From Paraconiothyrium sp. Pb-2020 (taxonomy: Eukaryota > Ascomycota > Dothideomycetes > Pleosporales > Didymosphaeriaceae), in NCBI GenBank assembly GCA_022419385.1, contig JAJUBI010000003.1, positions 3,596,001-3,660,000 on the forward strand: DNA of 64,000 nt, given 5' to 3'. The translations under genes and the position numbers were made by a program. Under the pieces are notes generated by a model that worked only from the letters and a program-made list of their open reading frames with translations, had not been told where the DNA came from and made no database searches. This document shows, piece after piece, positions 10,886 to 19,794 of this stretch (position 1 is its first letter; each line of letters begins with the position of its first letter).

Positions 10886-11800
10886 CGATTGTTGTAGATT
10901 TTCGACGGTACACCTCGTGTTTTCAGCCACGGCTGGAGATTGCATTCTTACTCGTGCGGTTCCCTAACAGGCAACACCGCTGCAGGCGTTGAACGCTGCA
11001 ACGAGGCCGGTGGTACGCTTGATGATGCTTGCGCAGGGGGACCAGGCGAGTTGCAGGAGAATTTCGTGGTTGTACAGAAAAGGGACCGTGGCGAACAGAA
11101 TTCGGCGTCAAAGCAAGGAGAGGCGTCGCCTTCTACCACAACAGGCAGGTGCTCTGCGACGTGTCGAAGATAGTGCCGGCTCATGGTAGACTTCTTCACG
11201 ATATTACCATTGTTCGTGTGACACGCCAGGCGCCTGCCGTTATTTGCGGCTTGAATGTCCCGAGTCGGGTTTTCACACGTTCCAGGGTTCACGATGCCTC
11301 CAAACATCCGCAGCAGGCAAGTCTACGTGGATCCATCGATTGCAGTGACCTAGACTGGTACACTTATGAAAGCTTGGTCGTGTCAGTCCTTGACGAAACC
11401 CACCTAGATATCTATAGAGGGCAAGTCAATAAGAAAACATCGAACCCAGTGGTCCAAGTCGGTACGCTTGCATGACTTGTGCCCTGTCTGTTTCCACATG
11501 AATCTAACGTTCACCCTCCCCAGAAGGCAAAACGACAAAAGACTATCGATTGCAGTGGTTCCCGCCGGTACACTTAAGGGATTGCGACCGGACTTATCTC
11601 TAGATGATCCCGCCGTGCTCTCACCGCAGAAGGCAGGTAAACAGGAAACCATTGTTTATAGTGATCCTCACTGGTACACTTAAACAATTGACTGAGTCGG
11701 TCTACAAGTACGATCCGCCAGATTACCGCCGTAGAAAGCAAAGTAATGGTTTCCATCGATTGCAGCCATCTTCGCCGGTACACTTGAACGGCGTAGACTA
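10886..11800. repeat. Degenerate tandem array, period about 105 bp
   Basis: A core of the form ATCGATTGCAGTG, then about 10 variable bases, then GGTACACTT recurs with GG at 10907, 11012, 11185, 11357, 11461, 11567, 11673 and 11777. The last five are spaced 104, 106, 106 and 104 bp and the first two 105 bp; the 11012-11185 and 11185-11357 gaps are 173 and 172. In the copies at 11357-11673 a second box, like GCAGAAGGCAA, lies 58-60 bp after the core. Between these boxes the units have drifted almost completely. The array lies just beyond the 3' end of the minus-strand PLP-enzyme gene. No known fungal repeat family comes to mind. Confidence 0.7.
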
Positions 11801-11897
11801 TGTCCGTCGTTACATGACCCACCCAGGGATTTTCGATGCCTGGTTGTTGTCCTCAGGAGCACACTCTTCGACGAGGACCGTACGGCCGCTCTTGTCT

Positions 11898-13276
11898 CTA
11901 CCATTCGTTTTTCAAGGCCTCTGATATCCTGCGAACGCCTTCCTCTACAGATCCCGAAGGTTGCGTAAACACCATCCTGAACCAACCCGGCTGTTCAGCG
12001 CCAGCTGCATCACCCAACACAAGAAATACCTTCTTCTTCATGAGCCGCTGGAAAATCTCGTTCGTAATCGTCCCCATTGACTTGCCGCGAGCTGCTTCGC
12101 CCAAGGTTTGCAAGTACTTCTTTCCGAGATTGATCCATAGGAAGAACGCTGCGTTCACCCCCGGCGTGTGCTCAATGTCGTGCTTTCGGAGCAGGTTGAC
12201 AGCATGAGTGTATGCGGCGGACATGCGCTTCTGATTGGTCTTGATATAAGAGGTCAAAAACTTGGAATCGGATAGGATTGCAATAGCTGCGTTTTCGGCC
12301 AACGAGGAAGGTGATGAGTATATGCAGACAGTCCGGCAAGCTGTAAGGAATGGCTTGTTATTTTGCGAGACAATGACACCGACCCTAACCCCGTTGGCTC
12401 CGAAGTCTTTAGAAAAGCCCCAAACAACATGTACCAGTGCTGGGTCGATAATATCTTTGCCATCAATTGAGAGCGCTGATTCGAAAGGGGTAGGCGGCGT
12501 GTCTAGCTTATCGACCGTGTTCTCCCACACTGAAAGCGCGTAGATCTCGTCACTAATTAGATGTATCTGATACTTTTGACACAGTCGCATCAGTTCGATG
12601 ATTGTGGTTTTCGAATAGCACCGACCCAGCGGATTGTGCGGGTGACAGAGCAGGAGCGCACGTATTCTTACTCCCTCAGCCTTCGACTCAAGCAGCGCCT
12701 TTTCGTACTCAGCCACACAGGCTCGACTACATGGATCTACGTCCCCAAATGCGACCGGAACCACATTAACACCAAATCGCAACTGAATGTCTGGTAAAAA
12801 GGCGCGATAATACGGACGACCTAAGAGAATGCCATCGCCTGGGTCGCCCAAGGCCCATGCGCAGTGTTCTATCGTAGAGGAGACGCCGTTGGTGATCATG
12901 AGATGATCGGCTTGGACTTGTTGGACGGGATGAAAATAAGTGTTCAAGAAGGACGCAATGGCGTTCCGGGCTAATTTTGATCCCGCTGGACCGTCCTGAT
13001 ACGTGAAGGCTTTTGCAGATGGATCCACGAGAGGCTTGTTTCGTAGAAAATCTGCGAGCTCGTCGTGTGAGAGGGAGTTTTCGGCGATGCCCAGCGATAC
13101 GTAGCCATCAATGTTTGTCGAGGGATCCCACTGGTTCGCACTGACTTCCCATACTAGCTGCAGCGATCAATTGATTAATAGAAGGTGGTCAAGGTTATGC
13201 TACTGGTACGTACGTGTTCATCTGCTCCGCCAGCACCCTCTTTGTGACCACGGCGTGACAATAAAGAATTCTCCAT
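11898..13276 (-). CDS. PLP-dependent aminotransferase class I/II, ACC-synthase-like
   Basis: Two exons, 13276-13214 (ATG to a GTACGT donor) and 13157-11898, give 440 residues. Residues 21-60 read DEHLVWEVSANQWDPSTN...SLGIAENSL, the typical opening of the fungal/plant ACC-synthase branch. SDEIYALSVW (about 223) and SKDFGANGVRVG follow, the latter with the PLP lysine near 271. The branch includes true ACC synthases, aminotransferases and C-S lyases such as the gliotoxin-type GliI, so the reaction cannot be fixed from sequence. No peptide synthetase or other cluster gene is nearby, which argues against a toxin-cluster role. A divergent HAD gene shares the upstream region. Confidence 0.85.
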
Positions 13277-13771
13277 GATTCTCTATGAGAGCCGTGTACT
13301 TGGAGGCTTACAAGTTCAGAATGTGTCGACAATGGGATATATAGGTTCCTGTCAGTGCAGCGATTGGAACTAGAGGCCGTTATAATGGAAGTCCGAGTCG
13401 TCGCCCACTGGGTCAATTCAGCGCCTAAAAGTATTCAGTAAGATCCATCTAATCACTTTTGCGTTGGCAAAATTGGCCCAAAGAGCATCACAAGCCGAGG
13501 GGTTGCATGCCTCGTTACGTCACCGCTCCGTTCTTATTGGCGGACCGATTTAGAATCTCATATACAAACACGCCCTATGAGGTGTTGAGAGGTCTAATGT
13601 GCCAACAGGTCAGTGACAAAATGACAATCACGTAGAGATTGACGATGGGATTGACTTGCGTTCAAATTTGCGTGGTTGTGGTGTTCGCGCGTCTGACAAA
13701 TCATGCGCACCAGATCCTCATGCTCACTTCCATCCCCTCGTGCCCACCACATTACCATCAATTCCACTAAC
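13277..13771. other. Divergent promoter region
   Basis: 495 bp between the starts of the minus-strand PLP enzyme and the plus-strand HAD hydrolase. It must hold both promoters. I see no distinctive motif. Confidence 0.5.
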
Positions 13772-14563
13772 ATGGCTGCGCATAGGCAGAAGGTTATTTT
13801 CTTTGATCTGATGGGCACCTGTTGCGACTGGCTTACTTCGTTGCTACCTGCGCTACAAAAATGTCCACCGCATTCTTCATTGACTCCAGCAGAGCCAAAA
13901 CTTCGGGAGCTCGCTATCGCCTGGCGAGAGGGCTTTTTCCAAGAAATACACGCCCGTTTTGACCGCGGTGAAGCCAACGAGGATATTGATATCACCCATC
14001 GCCGTGTGCTCGACCGCATGCTGAAAGAGCAAGGTATCGATCAGGATACATGGGACGATAGCGTGCGAGACATGCTAGTCCAGCAGTGGCACATTCAGAC
14101 TCCCTGGCCTGATGTTCTCCCAGCTTTGCGTCAGTTACGGGAGGATGGCAGATGGTTTCTTGTAGTTCTGGCGAATGGAACAGTGCGGTTGCAGCTTGAT
14201 ATTGCGCAGTCTTCGGGCTTACCCTTCCATACGTTGCTCTCATCTGAGCTGCTCGGGCTTACAAAGCCGGATCCTGCGATTTATCGCAGGGCTATGGATT
14301 TAGTACGGCTCTCACCTGGAGACTGCACCATGTTAGCTTCTCATCTCTACGACTTGGAGGCAGCAAAGAAAGCAGGCATGCATACAATCTACATTCATCG
14401 GGACACCGAAGATTTGGGTACCAAGACTGTTGATCTGGATGGTGAACACAATTACGTTGACTTGTACTTCGACGGCAGAGGGAAGAATCAAAACTCCGAT
14501 CAGGTAGCCGGATTCCTTGCCGCAGCCGCGCATCTCACCCAAATCGAGACACAACCACATTGA
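13772..14563 (+). CDS. HAD-superfamily hydrolase, 2-haloacid dehalogenase-like
   Basis: Single exon of 263 residues from the ATG at 13772, chosen because the HAD motif follows at once; an upstream in-frame ATG at 13703 only adds a low-quality leader. Motif I is FFDLMGTCCDW (nucleophile Asp about residue 12, then GT). Motif II is VVLANGT (about 127), motif III the Lys of GLTKPDPAIY (about 166), and motif IV is represented by ASHLYDLEAAKKAGM. The layout is that of type II haloacid dehalogenase-like enzymes, which hydrolyse C-halogen or phosphate bonds through an aspartyl ester. The second Asp of phosphatase-type motif I is absent (Met), as is usual in dehalogenases. The true substrate is unknown. 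Confidence 0.85.
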   Translation: MAAHRQKVIFFDLMGTCCDWLTSLLPALQKCPPHSSLTPAEPKLRELAIAWREGFFQEIHARFDRGEANEDIDITHRRVLDRMLKEQGIDQDTWDDSVRDMLVQQWHIQTPWPDVLPALRQLREDGRWFLVVLANGTVRLQLDIAQSSGLPFHTLLSSELLGLTKPDPAIYRRAMDLVRLSPGDCTMLASHLYDLEAAKKAGMHTIYIHRDTEDLGTKTVDLDGEHNYVDLYFDGRGKNQNSDQVAGFLAAAAHLTQIETQPH

Positions 14564-14836
14564 TCCGAAGTGTCGGCGAGCTGGCTCCAATGCAGATACC
14601 ATCTAGATGTTTGGGCTGTCAATGCAATCATCAGGGCCAAAGTTCGGCTATACATCATATCACAAATGCATTCTGAGGCTCTGTATATGCCAGAAGATGT
14701 GTATGCAGGTGAGCCAACGTACGTCTATCGCGTTACGCGTTAATGTCCGGTCGACCAATGTCCCAACCAATCTCTACACCTGACGCCCTAAAACCCTCTG
14801 CAATTCCTTACGGCGCTAGAACCTTGGCTCTCTCCA

Positions 14837-16190
14837 TCAATCCAAACTCTGGATCTGCACCTTGATGCACCCCGTCTTCGGGTCTGATGCCGTCTTGAAC
14901 GCCTCAACCGCCTGCTCAAGGTCGAAGCGATGCGTAACAAGCGGTCGCAAATCGATAAGACCGTTCTGCACTAACCGGATGGCCTTGGGCCATGTGTTGG
15001 CGTAGCGGTACTGGAACTGTAGGTCGACTTCTCGGGTGGACAGGCGCATGAAGGGGATCTTCATCTCATTCTTGCCAACGCCGATGACGAAAACTTTGCC
15101 GCCGAATTTGACTGCTTGGATGGCGCCATTGATGGAGGACTCCACACCAGTGCATTCCATTGCTGTGGATTGTCAGTATCTGAGCACTACGACCGAGCGG
15201 GTGTCAATGCGCTTACCAACGGCGGGCTCAATACCCATAGTTGCAACAACCTTTTCCCGGAAGTCATCAGGCGTATGGCTGAACTCGACCTTGTGCGTGA
15301 GAATGTTCGGGATGATCTTCTTCGCAAAGTCCAACCGTCCCTGGTCGATATCCGTAATTAGCAGCGGTGCAGCACCTGCAGCCCTGCAGCAGAGCGCAGT
15401 GACAAGTCCGATCGGGCCAGCACCGCACACCACTACTGGATCACCCAGCTTCACGCCTGCGCGGTCCATACCCGCGAGGGCAACGCTGAGCGGCTCCAGC
15501 ATCGCCCCGTCCTCCCATGTGAGGTTGTCGGGCAGCTTGTGGCACCAGACGGCTGGGTGCTTGAGGTAGCGGCGCAACAGACCGGGGACAGGTGGTGTGG
15601 ACAGGAACAGAACGCTTTCGCAGCCATTATAGCGGCCTGTGAGACAGGGCTCGCAGGCGTGGCAAGGGATGTTAGGCTCGATGGCAACGCGGTCGCCGGG
15701 CTGTATGCTCTTTACTGAGGGGTGAACAGCGAGGACTTGCGCGGAGGACTCGTGGCCGAGAATGTGAGTGTCTTCTACGATCATGGGGCCGATGCAGCCC
15801 TGGGATAATTATCAGTATTAAGACTGCCAATTTACTGCAAATGAGAATGTAGTAATGGAAACGCTTTGAAGTCATTGCGCTCTGGCTTCACTGGGAGGTC
15901 CCACATTGCAACATGCCCTGGCTTGCAATAGCACGCAAAAAATCCCCCAATTGACCTAGGAACACAATGAAAATTGGAAGACTCACAGCATGCCAGAAAT
16001 GAATGTCACTGCCGCAAATGCCAGTGCTCTTGATGTTCAGCAAAACCTCACCCTCCTTCAGATCTCCGCCAGCCTGAACAGTTTCCAAGCTCGGCTCCGC
16101 CCCCGCAACCCAGAGTTCATGCGCAGGATTTGTGTAGACTCCAATGTTCGCCTTGCTCGGCTTGACCTCCGTAACGGTGGTTGTGCCCAT
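14837..16190 (-). CDS. lad1: Zinc-dependent alcohol dehydrogenase, L-arabinitol 4-dehydrogenase type
   Basis: Three exons, 16190-15987, 15799-15217 and 15162-14837, give 370 residues. Catalytic zinc ligands are in CGSDIHFWHA and GHESSA. The structural zinc lobe has four cysteines in PCHACEPCLTGRYNGC, and the Rossmann motif is GAGPIGLV. The opening (NIGVYTNPAHELWVAGAEPSLE) is characteristic of fungal L-arabinitol dehydrogenases, which oxidise L-arabinitol to L-xylulose in L-arabinose catabolism; xylitol and sorbitol dehydrogenases are close relatives. Intron 1 is unusually long (187 nt). The upstream region has motifs consistent with carbon catabolite control. The longer open frame upstream of 16190 is not conserved, so I start at this ATG, just before GTTTVTEV. 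Confidence 0.82.
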
Positions 16191-16346
16191 TTTGCAATAC
16201 TGCTTCTCACTGGCACGGGGAATATCTTCAAACAGGACGCGACCGTAGCACGTCAATGGCAAAGGAAAGGAATGAACCGGTAGGTACACACAGCGGACAA
16301 TTGTCAAAAAGAAACTGTATCAATCACCTGGCGTCAGAAAAGACTG

Positions 16347-16367
16347 CCCCGGGGTTTTATGCCCCGC
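16347..16367 (-). promoter_or_regulatory. Paired CreA-type sites in the arabinitol dehydrogenase promoter
   Basis: On the minus strand, GCGGGG (16367-16362) and CCGGGG (16352-16347) both fit the CreA consensus SYGGRG and lie 157-177 bp upstream of the ATG. Paired sites are the functional form of this catabolite repressor. The motif is short, so this is a candidate only. Confidence 0.35.
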
Positions 16368-16423
16368 GACCGCCCGCCCAACCCACATGAAGCTACCCCT
16401 CCATCGTCACAGCTAGTTCCTTT

Positions 16424-16429
16424 CTAGCC
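16424..16429 (-). promoter_or_regulatory. Possible XlnR/AraR-type site GGCTAG
   Basis: GGCTAG on the minus strand fits the GGCTAR core bound by XlnR, about 235 bp before the ATG of the L-arabinitol dehydrogenase. A single hexamer is weak evidence. Confidence 0.25.
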
Positions 16430-17267
16430 TCCGACGACCCCTACGGCAGGGTGCATTTCCACGAATGGTAATCCGCCGAAGCCGCTACGGACCAGTCGCT
16501 CGCGAAGGAGGTCCAAAAGCGGCGCGCATGTGGGCCTGCAGAGCTGCATGATTTTTCCGGTGGTTTCAAATGTCACGATGTTAGCGTTTGGTGTTGAGGG
16601 GTCCACGGGGACATGTACGAATTACCGCGGTCTGCGGGGCGCTTGGCGGGGTCTGGATCCCCGAGGTCGTGTTGACGAGCCGGATGCCGCATGCGAAGAG
16701 GCGTAAGGGAAGCGTTGCGTGTGGTTGCGGTTGTTTTCGGTTTGCGTGCTTACGGCAGACGTTGAGGACGCGGGTTCAGGCCAACTTGACACCTGATCTA
16801 CAGTCTACCATAGATTCATCGGTCCTACAAGAAGTGAAAGAACTCCGTGTTTTTCAATCAAGTTACCACCAGACTTTTCCGGCTGCCTCGCACTCCACAC
16901 CGTTGAGACTATCCTCAATCAATCCGAATCGAAGGAAATCGGGTCCACTTAGTTGGACAATGGTCTGAATCTCGGGTATGCCACACCAAGTCGTCGAACC
17001 CAGTGACGATTCAATCATGTTCGGACAGCTTTCATGAAGATTAAGTCAATAGTTTCGCGAGTCATGGCGACAGGAATATACACAATGACCATTTCCATTG
17101 ATACGTATGATTGGAAGTCTGATTAAAACGCCCGCTAACCCATTTGCAAATGCATCAAGACATCAATCGTTGACCCAAACGCCTTGACGCAACGAGCAAC
17201 GACAAATCATCATCCTCGGATGTTACCGCCCCATTATACACTGTGGTATCTCAAAGACCAAAGGAAA

Positions 17268-19138
17268 TCATCTGAAGCCTGGGAAAATCTTATGCAAGCC
17301 ACGTCTCCACCGCGAACGGTTCTGTTCTTCCTCTTCAGGATCATGCGGTGTATGCTGGTCCCCAAGAAGAGCCAGAGCCCGTTGCCGAGCCCAGTCTCGG
17401 CCTTGTTGCGGGTGTGCAGGCGGAGCTTCCGGAGGACACTCTTCCGCAGTGTTTTGACGTGTAGGCTCCGGCGCAGCGACGATTTCTGGAAGTACGGTTG
17501 CAGTGGTGGCAGGCTGCACAGCAGGGACTGGAGGCGCTCCCGCTCCCGAGGTCATTTCAATATCGAATGGCCGTGATTGCGTTCTTGTTGGTGCGCTAAA
17601 GATTCTGCGGCCGCCAGAGGTACCACCTATTCGTGCGCGGAGGGAGTCGTACGCCTCCGGGAGGCGGGCCACGATGTTACCCGGCGAATGGGTTTGACCC
17701 CGCCCATTTTGTGCTCGTCTGCGGCTGATCACCCGTTCCCGTCTGACCATGATATTGGTGATCTTTGGCGGACAATACCCAGGTGGCAACACACTCTGTT
17801 TGCATATCGGGCAAAGACTGCTGTTGTTGAGTAGAAAAGGGTCGATGCAATCGACATGAAATATATGCCGACAAGGTAACTCTCTGACTTGTGACTCATT
17901 GGGTTCGAAATCGTCCAAACAGATTGGACAAGTAGGCTGTGAGAAGACAGCAGAAGCACGTGTTGTGGAAGGAGCCTCTGGAGCAGACAATCGTCGACTT
18001 AGCGGAACCCCGTTCAGAGTTGTGTCAGCATCGGCGGTGGTGGATGGCTGGGCCATACTCTTTTCACCGCGTTCTGGTTCCCCGAGGTAAGCGAATACAG
18101 GAAGTTTTGTCAGGTAGTCTGCAGGCACGGTAAGGCGTTTCACCCCCAGAGCCTCAAGGTCTACCTCGCCATTGATGACGCGTCGTCGTAGGGCGTTGCG
18201 TCGCCTTCTTTGTACGACATGCATGCAAAGAGAGGTGGCTCCAATGATCAGTATAAGCAGGCCCAGGACTATAACCAGAAAGACCCATAAGCTGGGTAGC
18301 TGAGTGCCAGAATCAGCCGTAACCTTCGCCCACAACCGAACATAGTCTGACTCCTCAAATTCAAGCTTGAGAGAGTCCCCATACGGCACAGTTGACATGT
18401 TGCCCGAATAATCGCTCATTTTGCCGGCTATGAGGTAACCGCTTGCTCCAGGTATAGCGTAGGTCGGAAACTGATTATTGTATTGCCAGCTTCCACCATC
18501 ATTCAATGCCCATGATTGATCATTCGTCTCTGGTGGTACTGCGGTCGAATTTGGGTCCGGTTGGTACACGATGAACGCCTTAACCGGCTCATTCCGGGCC
18601 GTCGCGAAATATTCCTTCATACACGTGGAAGAGAACCACGGAGCAACGGCGATGAGGGCATATCCGGCATTTAATGGGAGGTTGGCCAAGCGTGTAGCAT
18701 TCTGCGGCACATACTGCTTCTCGGAGTCTCTGCATTCGTCTGTCTGTAAGGCAGGTATATACAGGAGGCCATATGGGTCGTCACCACGCTCAACGCCTTT
18801 CGAAGAAAGTGTTTGTATGTTCGGTACGGGGAAGTAGAAGGACTCATTCGACTGTAATTGGCGGGTACTTAGTTCGTGATCTGATACGAGGTGTAAGAGT
18901 TTCTCAGATGAGCGTAAGGGAAGTGGATCGAAGTGATCATCTATAGTCTCGGAGCGGTCGGGATCGGGGAAGTCAATGGTAATGATATTGATGCTTTCGG
19001 CACCTGAGCGAAGTTGTCAGCATCCGTCCCGAGCGCACGGTGAGTGTGAAAGCCTTGGGTGACGTACTCATCGCGGCGATTGGATGGTCGAGTGATGGTT
19101 AAAGAGAGAGTGTTGCGCACGCGGGTATCACTGCTCAT
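17268..19138 (-). CDS. Membrane RING-H2 E3 ligase, PA-TM-RING-like (5' end uncertain)
   Basis: The main exon is open from at least 19003 down to the stop at 17268. It encodes a lumenal region (asparagine-rich, NMST and NSTA glycosylation sites, PA-like segment ending around YAIPGASGYLIAGKMSDYSG), one membrane helix (SLWVFLVIVLGLLILIIG), a basic juxtamembrane stretch and a RING-H2 finger (CPICLDDF...CRHIFHVDC...CPICKQSVL). A long disordered cytoplasmic tail follows. Such proteins ubiquitinate membrane cargo in the endosome or Golgi. An upstream exon beginning ATG at 19138 (MSSDTRVRNTLSLTITRPS) fits the protein's style and joins in frame from the GTACGT donor to a weak AAG acceptor near 18994. 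I found no clear signal peptide, so the true start is unresolved. Confidence 0.75.
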
Positions 19139-19794
19139 AGCGAGATAGGCGATTGCGCGGTCCTTCAAGACATTGCGACACAAGTACAAATAACGACGGT
19201 GTCGCAGGAGAAGTGGCGATGAGCGAGTGGGCGCCAAATCTGGGATGCGGGTTATGCGGAGGCTGGAGGGGCCGGGCTCGAGCCGGGGCTGCCGCCGAGC
19301 ATGCAGAAAGCTTATCAAAGCTTATTTTGCGGCTAGCTGGTTCGTGTCGATCACTTTTGCGTGCTATTCGAGCTACTTCAGGCAGATTTGAGATGTAGGT
19401 TGAGATGTTATACAAAGTCTATTAAGCTCTATCGTGTCAGCTGCTGTACGGACATAAGACACATATATACTTGGCAAACGTTACGCGGGTGACACCTGCC
19501 AGTGTCTGGGGACGGCGACTGCCAATGTTTGCGAATGCGGGTGGCCCTTGGCACTCCTACTCGCATCGTGCGCCCGCAACGAATACCATCCTTCGCGAAC
19601 AGTAGCCTCGACAACCACCTGCCAGCGCTGCTTCCCACCCCCGGCGCATCCCTAGGAGCTTCGTCGCTGCATCGCCGTTGCCATCGCCAATCTTCCACGT
19701 ACTCGATACACCCTCCGCTGTCGGCCTTCACGGCGCCATATGACGACGCCTCCCCACTACATTCCTCACGTCGCGGAGCGCTAGCACAGCAAGC
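19139..19794. other. Divergent promoter region of the RING and Ada3-like genes
   Basis: About 650 bp holding both 5' regions. The frames present look like shadows. A missing signal-peptide exon of the RING gene could lie here. Confidence 0.45.

Larger units (their letters stand above)
16191..17267. other. Intergenic region: promoter of the arabinitol dehydrogenase and 3' side of the RING gene
   Basis: The first 250 bp carry candidate regulatory sites (next entries). The rest has short frames on both strands, including a 60-codon minus-strand frame at 16424-16606, with no recognisable product. Confidence 0.5.

Noticed and set aside
8472..11800. Transposon remnant in the gene-poor stretch
   Set aside because: No terminal repeats, target-site duplication, reverse transcriptase or transposase motif was found; the tandem array is the only structure seen.
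11898..15200. Secondary-metabolite cluster around the ACC-synthase-like and HAD genes
   Set aside because: There is no synthetase, terpene cyclase, cytochrome P450 or dedicated regulator; the neighbours are primary-metabolism enzymes.
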